Notes: generated from the letters alone by a model not told the origin. Positions 35,201 through 45,040 are shown, numbered from the stretch's first letter. The stretch: DNA of 64,000 nt from Gramella jeungdoensis (GCF_023805255.1 NZ_JAMSCK010000001.1:558001-622000); one strand, 5' to 3'. Numbers and translations are program-made.

Positions 35201-36293
35201 GGCTAACGGCTTTTCCATGAAGCGAAGAGTTGCTATCTCCAGGAAGAAGTTTTTGAAAGCCTTTGTTTTGAGGGGCGGTGTAATTAACTCCTCCAAAGTA
35301 AGTTCCTATCCAGGTGATGCCTTCATCACTCTGATACAGGGAATAAATAGATTTGTCTGTAAGTGAGCCTGGCTCTTTTTCGAATGAGTGTTTATAATGT
35401 TCTGAGGTTCCAGTTTTTAGATCATAAAGAAAAATTCCCGATTCTGTGCCTACCCATAAGCGCCCATCATTTCCCTCGGAAATTGTTCGAATAACATTGG
35501 CTTCTATTTCATGGTTTTTATCTATTTCATGAAATTCAAAGCTATCTTTATTTTCGTTAAACAAATACAAGCCCTTAGAGGTTCCCAACCATATATTATT
35601 TTCTTTATCCTTAAATAATATATTAATATTGAAACTGGTTCCGCTATCAGTTATCTCTGGGGTTAAAGTATATTTTTTTATTACCTCTCCTGAATCATTT
35701 ATCATCCACACCTGGGTGTTTAAACCCATCCAGTGAACATTTGTCTTGTAGTTGCAGAGGGCTCTTACCGTTACATTGTTTACCAGTTTTTCAATCTGAT
35801 GGTCATTATTTAGTATATAAAGTCCGTTTGATGTTCCTATAAAAATCCTGTTATTGCCTGTTTCAAATAATACTCTTACCGATTCACTTATCTGGGTTCC
35901 AGAAAACTCACTTGTAAATTTGTCTAATTCCGGTTCATATCTATTTAATCCATTTCGGGTTCCAATTAAAAGTCCTTGAGATGAACTCAATAAATAATTG
36001 ATCTGGTTGTCCAATAGTCCCGAATCAGCAGTATCACTTTTCTGGCTATAATAAGTCTCTACCTCATAACCGTCATACCGATTAAGTCCCTCTCTGGTTC
36101 CGAACCACATAAAACCATTTTTGTCTTCGGTAATTGAATAGACAGTACTATGGGATAGGCCCTGTACTGAATTTATATTCCTGAATTCCTGTTTCTGGCC
36201 TAGCAGACCATTAGAAATTGAACAGCAAACAAGTAAACAGGATAGAACCCATTTCTTAATTAATGATGACTTATTAACGACAGAAAAATTCAT
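32256..36293 (-). CDS. Hybrid two-component system sensor/regulator (HTCS) of the PUL
   Basis: 1345 residues combining sensor and regulator. A signal peptide is followed by a long periplasmic region of two-component propeller repeats (for example GFMWFGTREGLNRYD and GYIWIGTFLGGLNRYD) to about residue 690, then a Y_Y_Y domain (about 700-765) and one membrane helix (about 779-797). The cytoplasmic part has HisKA with H835 in TFISHEFKTPL, an HATPase with GSGIGLALVKNL, a receiver with D1150 in IIISDLIMPEMDG and a C-terminal AraC-type DNA-binding domain (VGYSDPNYFSRVFKKEY). HTCS proteins bind glycan oligosaccharides in the periplasm and activate their neighbouring PUL. It is divergent from the sulfatase that opens the susCD operon. 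Confidence 0.95.
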   Translation of the reverse strand: MNFSVVNKSSLIKKWVLSCLLVCCSISNGLLGQKQEFRNINSVQGLSHSTVYSITEDKNGFMWFGTREGLNRYDGYEVETYYSQKSDTADSGLLDNQINYLLSSSQGLLIGTRNGLNRYEPELDKFTSEFSGTQISESVRVLFETGNNRIFIGTSNGLYILNNDHQIEKLVNNVTVRALCNYKTNVHWMGLNTQVWMINDSGEVIKKYTLTPEITDSGTSFNINILFKDKENNIWLGTSKGLYLFNENKDSFEFHEIDKNHEIEANVIRTISEGNDGRLWVGTESGIFLYDLKTGTSEHYKHSFEKEPGSLTDKSIYSLYQSDEGITWIGTYFGGVNYTAPQNKGFQKLLPGDSNSSLHGKAVSQIISDNKDNIWIATEDGGISILNRKKNSFSYLNTKNGLSSNNIHSLYEDNNGYIWIGTFLGGLNRYDKTTGEITHFKHRNNDPTSISNNYVYSIMQDKDDRLWVGTQYGLNIYNPASGNFILFKPETFGNKFIYDMLQDETGDLWICTRFNGIYRYRSSKDIIEHYSGKDINSDQIVSVSETSDGDIWFGTLSGGLLKWEESNGSFENYTEYDFLPNNNVYEIVEGPKKELWLTTNKGLVKYEPELDTAITFTNKDGLTSNQFNFKSGYKDDKGWLYFGTINGLTYFHPDSLKTNLPSSEIQITGFQLFNKEVPVGQKSILKNSISFTDSISLKHHQNVITFEFAALNYQPGNNYAYYLEGFEDNWNKVGDKRTATYTNLSPGDYTFRVQTLPLNSSPEKSIHLTILPPFWQTKWAYTIYFILLLAGIYAYWRFVRFIHNQKLAVQLEKVEKEKIKEVNQHKLNFFTFISHEFKTPLTLIIASIDKYIKGHAVNLSQSDELASIKKSAGKLQHLIQQLMEFRKIETSHVEQNLKKGDVILFLKDTFNAFALLMEEKELTYNLKSNISEYVCYFDPDKLEMIATNLISNAIKNTPEQGEINFSIAISNKLDEQHRSKLSLEVEDSGIGMNSDEISKVFNPFFKAGEKNSNQWQPGSGIGLALVKNLTDLLEGYIEVDSEKDEGTTIRIELPLRLKIEEEEQAINTIEGNKSLNIDPHILMDEPTKFEEVVIDDLPKGMTLLIVEDNRQIIKFLKEHFSTRFKVITAKNGVHALEKLNNYIPDIIISDLIMPEMDGISLCKKVKNNPETNHIPFLLLTGKTDKSYKMEGLRVGANAFINKPFSINELDLLVKNLLETNQNRAKRFPGKEVENFEKAPETNQNREFLKKINDIVKENYNDPKFTIENLASQMGISRSLLHIKMKKAAGTSASDYLKKIRLKKAEELIKQGKTISEVAYNVGYSDPNYFSRVFKKEYRVSPSNYK

Positions 36294-36431
36294 TTAAAAT
36301 TAGTTAGGAAGAAGATCTATAAGCACATTCAACTTTATAATCTCTATAATTTTCAAGATTTGCGCAATATAAACAAAAGTGCTATCAAATTAAACAAAAA
36401 TATAGGTTAGGGCCTTAGTATTGTTTTAACA

Positions 36432-36475
36432 TTACAATGAATTATTTGATAAATAATCATTTTTATCTATTGTAA
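36432..36475. promoter_or_regulatory. Nested inverted repeats in the HTCS/PUL divergent region
   Basis: Outer arms TTACAAT (36432-36438) and ATTGTAA (36469-36475) enclose inner arms GATAAA (36448-36453) and TTTATC (36462-36467). They lie about 95 bases before the first PUL gene. A candidate HTCS binding site; AT-rich, so chance is possible. Confidence 0.4.
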
Positions 36476-36567
36476 AATGGGATATGCATAAAATAATAGG
36501 TTAAAAATTACTCAAATAATTCTTGAAGAATAAGTGAGGCCAAAATAGCAGCTCAATTAATAATATT

Positions 36568-38301
36568 ATGATAATAAATACTGAAAAGACAAATTTCCCT
36601 GTACAGAAAAGTGGTGTTTTTGCCATTTTAAGTCTTCTCATTTTTTTGAGCAGCTGCCAGCAAAAGGAATCTTCCCCAGAAAATAATGTGGAAGATGAGC
36701 GTCCTAATATTGTAATAATAATGGCGGACGATATGGGGTTTTCAGACCTGGGAAGTTATGGAGGTGAAATTAACACTCCAAACATTGATAGGCTTGCAGG
36801 AAATGGGCTGAGATTCAATTCTTTTTATAATACTGCCAGATGTTGCCCCTCCAGAGCGTCTTTACTAACAGGGTTGTATCCTCATCAGGCGGGAATTGGT
36901 CGGATGACGCGAGATGCCGGTTTACCTGGCTATCAGGGAACCCTTGATTCGGCGACGGTGACAATAGCTGAGGTTTTGAAGAGTGCAGGTTACCAAACCG
37001 GGATGACTGGTAAGTGGCATGTTTCGCCTACTAACCCACTGGAAAAGGAAAAACAACTTAAATGGTTATCTCATCAGGAGGATTACGGGCATTTTTCTGA
37101 TACTACCACCTATCCCACATCAAGGGGCTTCGATAGATATTATGGAAATATCTGGGGAGTGGTAGATTACTTTGACCCCTTCAGTCTGGTTAATAATAAA
37201 GAGATAGTCCCAGATGTCCCAGATGAATTTTATTATACCGATGCCATTGGAGATACCGCAGTAGCCTACGTAGAAGACTTTTCAAAAAATGAAGAACCTT
37301 TCTTTCTGTATGTTGCTCACTGCGCTCCTCACTGGCCCCTGCAGGCACCGGAAGAAGAGATAGCAAAATATGAGGATACTTATAAGGAGGGTTGGAGGGC
37401 CATTCGTGAAAAGCGATATAAAGAGCTGATCGATAAAGGAGTTCTCCAGGGAGATATTGCGAGTCTTTCCAATTTCATGTTTCCTAATAAAAACTGGGAA
37501 AATAATCCGGATAAGGAATGGGATTCACGGGCCATGGCTGTTCATGCGGCGATGATAGACAGGATGGATCAAAATATTGGAAATCTTATCGATAAACTCG
37601 AAGAAACAGGCGAGCTGGATAATACAATAATCTTCTTTTTATCAGATAATGGAGCCAGTTCCGAAAGACCATCACGGTATGGGCCTGGTTTTGACAGGGC
37701 AGGATCTACAAGGGATGGGCGTGAAGTAGTATTTCCTGTGGAAAAAGATTCTCTTCCAGGTTCTCAAACTGTGGTGTCAGGAATTGGTCCTGTATGGGCA
37801 AATGTATCAAATACACCTTTCAGATACTGGAAATCCAGAGTATACGAGGGTGGAATTACTACCCCCTTTATAGTGCACTGGCCTGAAAAACTTAAGAATA
37901 AAGGGACCGTAAAAAATGAAGCGGCTCATATCATTGATTTAATGGCCACCTGTATAGATGTGGCGGGCACGAATTATCCCGAAAGTTTTAATGGGAATAA
38001 GATTACTCCAATGCAGGGTAATTCTATGCTGCCCATTATTACGGGAGAGTCTCATGAAAACACCCATGAAACATTTTTCTGGGAACATTTCGGATCTGCC
38101 GCATTAAGGGAAGGTGACTGGAAACTGGTTCAGTTGAAACCAGAATCGGAATGGGAACTCTACAATCTGGCTAAAGATCGTACTGAGACCAATAATCTTG
38201 CGAAAGAGTACCCTGAGAAATTGGAGGAATTAAAGAACAAGTGGAACGAAATGGCGCATGAACTGGATGTTTATCCATCGCCAACCCCAATAAAAAAATA
38301 A
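36568..38301 (+). CDS. Formylglycine-dependent sulfatase (type I), lipoprotein
   Basis: 577 residues with a lipoprotein signal (IFLSSC, Cys30). Metal-binding Asp residues lie in IIMADDMGFSDLGSYGG. The CxPSR motif is ARCCPSRASLLTG with C92 as the formylglycine residue and C93 at the variable position. Other blocks are TGKWHVSP, AHCAPHWPLQAP and FFLSDNGASSE. This looks like a different sulfatase subgroup from the one at 29355, so the pair probably removes sulfate from different positions. First gene of the main PUL operon, 3-8 bases before the GH2 gene. Confidence 0.9.
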   Translation: MIINTEKTNFPVQKSGVFAILSLLIFLSSCQQKESSPENNVEDERPNIVIIMADDMGFSDLGSYGGEINTPNIDRLAGNGLRFNSFYNTARCCPSRASLLTGLYPHQAGIGRMTRDAGLPGYQGTLDSATVTIAEVLKSAGYQTGMTGKWHVSPTNPLEKEKQLKWLSHQEDYGHFSDTTTYPTSRGFDRYYGNIWGVVDYFDPFSLVNNKEIVPDVPDEFYYTDAIGDTAVAYVEDFSKNEEPFFLYVAHCAPHWPLQAPEEEIAKYEDTYKEGWRAIREKRYKELIDKGVLQGDIASLSNFMFPNKNWENNPDKEWDSRAMAVHAAMIDRMDQNIGNLIDKLEETGELDNTIIFFLSDNGASSERPSRYGPGFDRAGSTRDGREVVFPVEKDSLPGSQTVVSGIGPVWANVSNTPFRYWKSRVYEGGITTPFIVHWPEKLKNKGTVKNEAAHIIDLMATCIDVAGTNYPESFNGNKITPMQGNSMLPIITGESHENTHETFFWEHFGSAALREGDWKLVQLKPESEWELYNLAKDRTETNNLAKEYPEKLEELKNKWNEMAHELDVYPSPTPIKK

Positions 38302-38309
38302 AATTGAAG

Positions 38310-40646
38310 ATGAGATTAAATTTACTAAGCCTGGTATTTATTTTTTGCTCCATCGTCCTTTCTGCACAGGAAAAGAAGGAGGACGTACTTAAGTTTTCTA
38401 TGGATACCAAATGGACAGATGAGGTAGACGAGGATATGCCTTGGAATAAATATCCCCGTCCTCAAATGAAACGTGAAAACTGGACCAATTTGAATGGTCT
38501 TTGGGAATACGCCATTAGGCCTGTGGAAGATAAAATGCCAGCTGAATTTGATGGAAAAATCCTGGTTCCCTTTCCGGTTGAATCGGCTTTGAGTAAGGTT
38601 AAGAAACTGGTGAATGAAGATAATTACTTATGGTATCGCACCCGTTTTGAAACCGAAGATCTAAATAATGACGAAAAGCTGCATTTGAACTTTGGAGCCA
38701 TAGACTGGGAAGCCGTTATTTATATTAACGGAAAGGCTGTGGGCGGTCATAAAGGAGGGTACACTCCGTTTAGCCTGGATATCACCCCGTACCTTAAAGA
38801 TGGAGAGCAGGAGTTAATAGTGAGGGTTTGGGATCCAACAGACAAAGGTACCCAGGCCAGGGGTAAACAGGTACAGGACCCTAAAGGGATCTGGTATACT
38901 CCTGTAACAGGAATATGGCAAACCGTCTGGTTGGAAAAAACTTCAAATGACCATATAAGCCTTGTAAAGAATACACCAGATATCGATAATAATTCACTGA
39001 ATGTTGAAGTAAGGACTTCTTCATTGTCTCAGGACTTGAAATTAAAGGTTGAGGTTCTAAAAGATGACGAGAAAATATCTGAAGTAGAACGGACGCTCTC
39101 TCCTGCAACAAATTTTGCAGGATTCGAAATCGATATAGCCGAACCTGTACTTTGGTCTCCGGAGAATCCTTTCTTATACGACCTTGTAATATCCCTGGAA
39201 ACTAAAGAAGGTGAAAAGATAGATGAGGTAGAAAGTTATTTCGGGATGCGAAAGATCTCGCTTGGGAAAGGTCCTAATGGATACACAAGAATAATGCTAA
39301 ACAATAAAGCTTTATTCCAGTTTGGATTGCTTGATCAGGGCTGGTGGCCAGATGGACTTTATACTGCTCCTACCGAGGAAGCCATGATGTATGATGTGGA
39401 AATGACCAAAAAAATGGGCTTCAATATGCTTAGAAAGCATGTAAAAGTTGAGCCGGCCAGATTCTATTATAACTGTGATAAAATGGGAATGCTGGTTTGG
39501 CAGGATATGCCTAATGGAAATTATTTTCGCGATCTAAGGATACAGGCCTGGGAAGAGGAGGATGCTATTCGTCCCTTTGATTCCTCAATTCAGTTTGAAA
39601 CAGAATTGATGGAAATGATGGATCAGTTTCACTCATTCCCTTCTATAGTTGTTTGGGTTCCTTTTAATGAAGGTTGGGGCCAGTATGATACGAAAAGAGT
39701 AACCAAATGGGTGTCCGCTTACGATACGAGCAGGCTTATTGATTCCCCTAGTGGCTGGACAGACCGCGGTGTGGGGGATCTTGTAGATGTTCACTTATAC
39801 CCGGGACCTGGCATGGAAATGCCTGAAGAAGACAGGGCCTCTGTATTAGGAGAATTCGGCGGACTGGGTCTTACCGTGGATGGTCACATGTGGTGGGACA
39901 AAAAGAACTGGGGCTACCTAACCTATAGTGATAAAGAGGAATATCTGGACAGGTTTGAAGCATTGATCAAAGACCTCGTTGGATTAAAGAGTTTCGGACT
40001 TTCAGGAGCCATCTATACTCAAACTACCGATGTGGAAGGCGAGGTTAATGGTCTTATAACATATGACCGGGAAGTCGTCAAGATAAATCCGGAAAGAACC
40101 AGAGAATTATTTGCCCCTCTTTATAAAGAACCCGAAAAATTCAAAACTATCGTGGCAGATTCGGAAGAAAAACCGAACCATTGGATGGTCGCCTACGATG
40201 TCAAAAAAGACTGGTATAAGAGTATGAATAAGGCTGATTCCTGGAAACAGCGCCAGGCTCCTTTCAGTACCTATGATAATTTTTTCCTGCCGGAAGGCAC
40301 TTCATGGGATAAGAATGAAGACCTCTATTTAATTAAAGAGTTCACGATAGACGAAATTCCAGAATCCTTGATTTTAAGATACTATCTCGATAAATCCAGT
40401 ATGGAGGTTTATATGAACGGAAAGCTGCTAACCAAAGAAAAACATGAAGGCGGTAGGAAGCGACACTATAGAAATCAGTTAATAGATAATGCTTCCGATT
40501 ACCTGAAAAAAGGAAAAAACATCATTGCTATTTCAGTAAAAGGAGAGTCTGATGATCGTTCTTTCGATCTGGGTATATACACCGCCGGAGTTAAGGATAA
40601 AAAAGAAGTTGCTAACACCGCTTTTTCAGAGACTAATAAAAAGTAA
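38310..40646 (+). CDS. Glycoside hydrolase family 2 enzyme
   Basis: 778 residues from ATG 38310, with a signal peptide ending SAQEKK. The domain order is GH2 sugar-binding jelly-roll (about 40-190, KRENWTNLNGLWEYAI), an Ig-like domain (about 200-300) and a TIM barrel. The acid/base is E454 in VWVPFNEGWGQYD and the nucleophile is E515 in VLGEFGGLG. A C-terminal beta-rich region follows (about 630-760). GH2 covers beta-galactosidase, beta-mannosidase, beta-glucuronidase and alpha-arabinopyranosidase; beta-galactosidase is favoured by the Leloir genes nearby. Periplasmic location is expected. Confidence 0.87.
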   Translation: MRLNLLSLVFIFCSIVLSAQEKKEDVLKFSMDTKWTDEVDEDMPWNKYPRPQMKRENWTNLNGLWEYAIRPVEDKMPAEFDGKILVPFPVESALSKVKKLVNEDNYLWYRTRFETEDLNNDEKLHLNFGAIDWEAVIYINGKAVGGHKGGYTPFSLDITPYLKDGEQELIVRVWDPTDKGTQARGKQVQDPKGIWYTPVTGIWQTVWLEKTSNDHISLVKNTPDIDNNSLNVEVRTSSLSQDLKLKVEVLKDDEKISEVERTLSPATNFAGFEIDIAEPVLWSPENPFLYDLVISLETKEGEKIDEVESYFGMRKISLGKGPNGYTRIMLNNKALFQFGLLDQGWWPDGLYTAPTEEAMMYDVEMTKKMGFNMLRKHVKVEPARFYYNCDKMGMLVWQDMPNGNYFRDLRIQAWEEEDAIRPFDSSIQFETELMEMMDQFHSFPSIVVWVPFNEGWGQYDTKRVTKWVSAYDTSRLIDSPSGWTDRGVGDLVDVHLYPGPGMEMPEEDRASVLGEFGGLGLTVDGHMWWDKKNWGYLTYSDKEEYLDRFEALIKDLVGLKSFGLSGAIYTQTTDVEGEVNGLITYDREVVKINPERTRELFAPLYKEPEKFKTIVADSEEKPNHWMVAYDVKKDWYKSMNKADSWKQRQAPFSTYDNFFLPEGTSWDKNEDLYLIKEFTIDEIPESLILRYYLDKSSMEVYMNGKLLTKEKHEGGRKRHYRNQLIDNASDYLKKGKNIIAISVKGESDDRSFDLGIYTAGVKDKKEVANTAFSETNKK

Positions 40647-40653
40647 AGATTGT

Positions 40654-41907
40654 ATGAGATTGATAAGTAGAAATTTAACTATAAACATTTTAGCAGCAGT
40701 CATTTTTGTGCTGTTAGGGGCCTCCTGCTCCTCAGATGATGGGGCAGTAGATTCAACAGATGATGTGACTCAAACCGATGACGGGCCAATAGACAATCCG
40801 GATGATGGCTCTACTGACACAGGTGTTCTGGATGATTCCAAGAACCTGGGAGTAAACTTCAATGAACAGCTAAACTATATAGATAATGACAGGCTGCTCG
40901 CATTGAAAACAACATGGGTTAGGGGTTTTCTTGATTACTTCAGGTACTATGAGGATCCGTCCTTGCTTAATACTGATGACAAAATAACCAAGTATCTAAC
41001 GCTCCATACCTATGGTTTTAAAACGGTATTGAATATTAAATTCCTGTACAGAAATAGGGATTATCCAGAACAGAATTCAGCAGAAATGCAGAATCAGATG
41101 GATTTCCTGGAAGATCTTCTGGACAGGGTTTGGGATAAGACAGATATTATAGTAGTAGGTAATGAGCCTATTATCGAAACCGACCCGGAAGATAGAAACG
41201 ATTCAATGTTCAATTATTATGTTGAAGCGGCAAATACGGTCAAGAACTATGCAGATGCAAATGGCGATAAACCAATCTTTTTTGGAGCCTTTGATAATAT
41301 GTATCAGTCTAACAGGCAGGATCTTCAGGTGGTGAACGATCTGCTTACTTTTTCAAGTACAACTCCTTGGATCGCTGGGGTAGATATGCATATACACCAT
41401 TCTTCAACAGAGCAGATGGTTGATGCTCTCGATTATGTAAATGCAAGAATAAGGAGTGACCAGAAGATAATGGTAACCGAATTCTCTCTTAAGAAGCATT
41501 TTAAGAATCAGCTAACGGGAATCATTCCTGAAGCTTTTGCCTCAGAATATGGATTCTCGGCAGACCTTCAGAATTATGAGTATATAGATTATGCTTTAAA
41601 GAATCAGGTAGAGAGAGAACAGTGGGTTGACTTCTTAAGTCAGAGTCCCTGGTTTGAAAACAGAAAGAATTATTTGAGCAATAGCTTTTATGATGTTTTT
41701 TCAACCTATGATAAATTTTTCATGGCGGCCTACGCTTTCAGGCAGAGTTTTCCATTCAATGCCAATTTCACGGCAAATACCGATCCGTGGATCCTGAATG
41801 GGATGTATGCCAATCGAACAGTGGAACCAGATCCTGATACCGGGCAGTTTCAGTTCAATTATGCCTGGCCAGAGGATTTTATTTCCATACAGAACAATGC
41901 TAATTAA
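40654..41907 (+). CDS. Clan GH-A-like glycosidase lipoprotein, unclassified
   Basis: 417 residues from ATG 40654; an upstream in-frame extension overlapping the GH2 gene is rejected. Lipobox LGASC with Cys25 is followed by an Asp-rich linker (about 28-62), which suggests surface export. The rest looks like a TIM barrel: VVGNEPIIE with E171 as likely acid/base, GVDMHIHHSS (244-251), and MVTEFSLKK with E276 as likely nucleophile. The protein at 46565 shares these motifs in the same order. I cannot place it in a known GH family. It lies 34 bases upstream of susC, so it could be the surface endo-enzyme or a surface glycan-binding protein. Confidence 0.6.
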   Translation: MRLISRNLTINILAAVIFVLLGASCSSDDGAVDSTDDVTQTDDGPIDNPDDGSTDTGVLDDSKNLGVNFNEQLNYIDNDRLLALKTTWVRGFLDYFRYYEDPSLLNTDDKITKYLTLHTYGFKTVLNIKFLYRNRDYPEQNSAEMQNQMDFLEDLLDRVWDKTDIIVVGNEPIIETDPEDRNDSMFNYYVEAANTVKNYADANGDKPIFFGAFDNMYQSNRQDLQVVNDLLTFSSTTPWIAGVDMHIHHSSTEQMVDALDYVNARIRSDQKIMVTEFSLKKHFKNQLTGIIPEAFASEYGFSADLQNYEYIDYALKNQVEREQWVDFLSQSPWFENRKNYLSNSFYDVFSTYDKFFMAAYAFRQSFPFNANFTANTDPWILNGMYANRTVEPDPDTGQFQFNYAWPEDFISIQNNAN

Positions 41908-41941
41908 AACCAAAACTTAATAAATCTAAAAACAATTAATT

Positions 41942-44900
41942 ATGACAAAAGATAAATACAGGCAACGTGCTTTACGGCACCTATTTCTGCTCTCTTTCCT
42001 GGTGATAGGTTTCACTGCGGCGGGACAGAACATAAGTGTATCGGGGACTGTCACAACTTTTGAAGACGGCCAGCCTCTTCCGGGGGTTAATGTAATCGTA
42101 AAAGGCACCAATAATGGGGCGCAAACCGATTTCGATGGAAATTATACTCTTAATAGTGTTTCCGGGGATGCTACACTTGTATTTAGTTATGTAGGATTTA
42201 TAACTCAGGAAGTACCTATAGATAATCGTACTACCATAAATGTGGCTTTAAAGACAGATCAGGAGGCCCTCGATGAAGTAGTGGTTATTGGTTATGGTAC
42301 CGTTAAGAAAAGTGATCTTACCGGAGCCGTTTCTTCTATCAAAGCCGAGGAATTGAATCCCGGAGCTAATGCCTCTGTAGAGCAGGCTTTGCAGGGTCGT
42401 GTTGCGGGTGTTCAAATAAGTCAGAAAAGTAATGAGCCTGGTGGTGGACTAAGTGTGAACATTCGTGGTGCAGGTTCTATCAACGCGGGAACTGAACCTC
42501 TTTATGTAATCGACGGTGTAATTGTAAACAACGGTTCAATAGCTGCTACAGGAGGTGCGGGTTTTACCGGAAATTCCAACCCAAGAAACCCTCTTAATAC
42601 TCTTAACCCTGATGATATTCAGTCTATAGAGGTTCTGAAAGATGCTTCCAGCACCGCTATCTATGGTTCCAGAGGTTCTAACGGGGTTGTTCTAATTACC
42701 ACCAAGAAAGGTAAAACTGGAAAACTGCGTGTTAACTATGATGCTTATTACGGAGTTCAGGAGGCAGCTGAGACTTTGGATCTGTTATCTCCAACCGAAT
42801 ATCGTGATGTGCTGAACGCGATTATTGAAGATGGTGGAGGAGATCCAGGGCAAACAATCAATGAGATTGGAGGTGACGGGACAGACTGGATGGACCTTAT
42901 CCTTCATAATGCTCCAACTCAGAACCATAATATTTCATTTTCCGGAGCTACAGAAAACCTGAATTATTATTCCTCATTAAATTATTATAACCAGGAAGGT
43001 TTGGTAAAAGGATCTGGAATGGAGAGATATAATGTGAGATTGAACCTTGGTTCTAATTCTGAGGAGAATTATAACTACGGTGTGAATATGAACGCTTCTT
43101 ATATCAAAGATGATTTTGCCTCAACAGGTACGGGTATCAATGAGAATGGAGGAGCGATTTATTCAGCAATAAATTACGATCCTACTATCCAGCCATATAA
43201 TGAAGATGGTAGTTATAAGTTATCCCAGTTCATCACAATAGACAACCCTCTTTCTATCCTTAATGGAGAAAAAGCAAAGGGAGAAACCTTCAGGTTTTAT
43301 GGAAATACATTCTTTGAGTATTTCGTAATGCCATCATTATCGGCTAAGGTTCAGATAGGTGGTGATGTTCAGGAAGTAAGAAGGGATATCTTTATTCAGC
43401 CTTATACTTTGGCCGGAGCGGGAACCGGAGGAATCGCTACGATCCAGACCGGTAGAAAGGATTATGTATCTGTGGAAGGAACTCTGAATTACAATAAGAG
43501 TTTTGGAGATGATAACCTTACGGCATTACTTGGTTCTACTTACGAATACTTCCAGACTAAATCGTTTTCGGGAAATGCCAGAGGATTTGCCCTGCCAGAC
43601 CTGGGAACGAATGCGATTGGATCTGGAGATCCTGAATTGAATAATATAGGAAGTGGACGTAATCAGGCAAGATTCATATCTTATCTTGGGAGAGTAAATT
43701 ACTCACTTAACAATAAGTACCTTTTTACAGGATCTATCAGGGCCGATGGTTCTTCAAGATTCGGAGATAATAATAAATTCGGATACTTTCCTTCCGGAGC
43801 TGTTGCATGGAAGATGCATGAGGAAGATTTTCTTCAGGATAATTCATGGATCAATCAGTTAAAACTTAGAGCGAGTGTTGGTAGTACAGGAAATGCGAAT
43901 ATTGGGAACTCCCTTACCTTCCAAACATTCTCAGCAGGTCAGGATCTTTTATTCGGAGATAGCTTTTACAATACTATATTCCCAACCCGAATTGCGAATC
44001 CAGACCTTACCTGGGAGAAAGCAGTACAGTATGATTTTGGGGTAGACTTTGGATTCTTCAAAAACAGAATAAGCGGTTCTTTGGATTACTTCAGCAAAGA
44101 AACAACCGATCTTCTATTGGTTGTACCTCAGGCTTTGAACACTGGTTTTGGAGGCCAGACCCAGAACCTTGGAGGTGTTCGTAATCAGGGTGTGGAATTA
44201 GCCTTAAATGTTGACGTAATAAGGGGAGATGATTTTATCTGGGATGTATCGGCTAACCTTGCGACACTTGATAATGAAGTTTTGGATATTGGTGAAAGAG
44301 GAGATATCATCAGAGGAGGACAATCTCAGATCCCTGACTTCTCAATTGTTACACCGGGGCAGACACTTGATTCATACTATGGGTTCATAGTTGATGGGGT
44401 ATGGCAGGAAGATGATAACTTCAGCGTTACTGAACCTCAGGTTCAACCAGGAGATCTTAAGTATCGTGATGTTAATGGTGATGGAACTATCAATGCAGAT
44501 GACCGTGTGATCCTCGGTAACACGATCCCTGATTTAACCTGGGGACTTACCAATAACCTGAAGTTTAAAGATCTAACCCTGGATATTCTTCTGCAAGGAG
44601 TTGAAGGTGTGGAGAGATTGAACGGTAACCTGATAAATACTTATTCTCCAAATAACTTTAGAAGAAACAGGATTGCAGAGCCATTATTGAACAGATGGAC
44701 TCCGGAAAATCCTACGAATGAATATCCATCATTTGTTAACCCAACATCACAGGGGGGAGCCAATGCGCTTATCAATAGTAAAACAGTAGAAGACGCATCT
44801 TACGTAAGACTTCAATCAGTTAGGCTTGGATATGACCTGCCAGTAGATAACATAGGTCTTTTCAATAGATTTTCGGTTTATGTGACAGGTCAGAATCTAT

Positions 44901-45028
44901 ACACCTTTACAGATTATAGTGGGGTGGATCCTGCAGCCAATGCAAGTGGAAGAAATACCACTGCACTGGATTTCAATGCATATCCATTGCCAAGAACCTA
45001 TTTGGTTGGACTTAATGTAGAATTTTAA
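41942..45028 (+). CDS. SusC-type TonB-dependent outer-membrane transporter
   Basis: 1028 residues. After the signal peptide comes a CarboxypepD_reg-like domain (SGTVTTFEDGQPLPGVNVIV), a TonB-box-like DEVVVIGYGTVKKSDLTGAV, the plug with SIEVLKDASSTAIYGSRGSN, and a 22-strand barrel ending TYLVGLNVEF. It imports oligosaccharides across the outer membrane with its SusD lid, encoded 12 bases downstream. The substrate is presumably fragments of the sulfated galactan-like glycan. Likely co-transcribed from the sulfatase onward and activated by the HTCS. Confidence 0.95.
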   Translation: MTKDKYRQRALRHLFLLSFLVIGFTAAGQNISVSGTVTTFEDGQPLPGVNVIVKGTNNGAQTDFDGNYTLNSVSGDATLVFSYVGFITQEVPIDNRTTINVALKTDQEALDEVVVIGYGTVKKSDLTGAVSSIKAEELNPGANASVEQALQGRVAGVQISQKSNEPGGGLSVNIRGAGSINAGTEPLYVIDGVIVNNGSIAATGGAGFTGNSNPRNPLNTLNPDDIQSIEVLKDASSTAIYGSRGSNGVVLITTKKGKTGKLRVNYDAYYGVQEAAETLDLLSPTEYRDVLNAIIEDGGGDPGQTINEIGGDGTDWMDLILHNAPTQNHNISFSGATENLNYYSSLNYYNQEGLVKGSGMERYNVRLNLGSNSEENYNYGVNMNASYIKDDFASTGTGINENGGAIYSAINYDPTIQPYNEDGSYKLSQFITIDNPLSILNGEKAKGETFRFYGNTFFEYFVMPSLSAKVQIGGDVQEVRRDIFIQPYTLAGAGTGGIATIQTGRKDYVSVEGTLNYNKSFGDDNLTALLGSTYEYFQTKSFSGNARGFALPDLGTNAIGSGDPELNNIGSGRNQARFISYLGRVNYSLNNKYLFTGSIRADGSSRFGDNNKFGYFPSGAVAWKMHEEDFLQDNSWINQLKLRASVGSTGNANIGNSLTFQTFSAGQDLLFGDSFYNTIFPTRIANPDLTWEKAVQYDFGVDFGFFKNRISGSLDYFSKETTDLLLVVPQALNTGFGGQTQNLGGVRNQGVELALNVDVIRGDDFIWDVSANLATLDNEVLDIGERGDIIRGGQSQIPDFSIVTPGQTLDSYYGFIVDGVWQEDDNFSVTEPQVQPGDLKYRDVNGDGTINADDRVILGNTIPDLTWGLTNNLKFKDLTLDILLQGVEGVERLNGNLINTYSPNNFRRNRIAEPLLNRWTPENPTNEYPSFVNPTSQGGANALINSKTVEDASYVRLQSVRLGYDLPVDNIGLFNRFSVYVTGQNLYTFTDYSGVDPAANASGRNTTALDFNAYPLPRTYLVGLNVEF

Positions 45029-45040
45029 AAAAGAATTAAT

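Noticed and set aside
40552-40653. N-terminal extension of the first GH-A-like protein into the GH2 gene
   Set aside because: The lipoprotein signal begins at 40654, and the extension would bury it and overlap the GH2 coding sequence.
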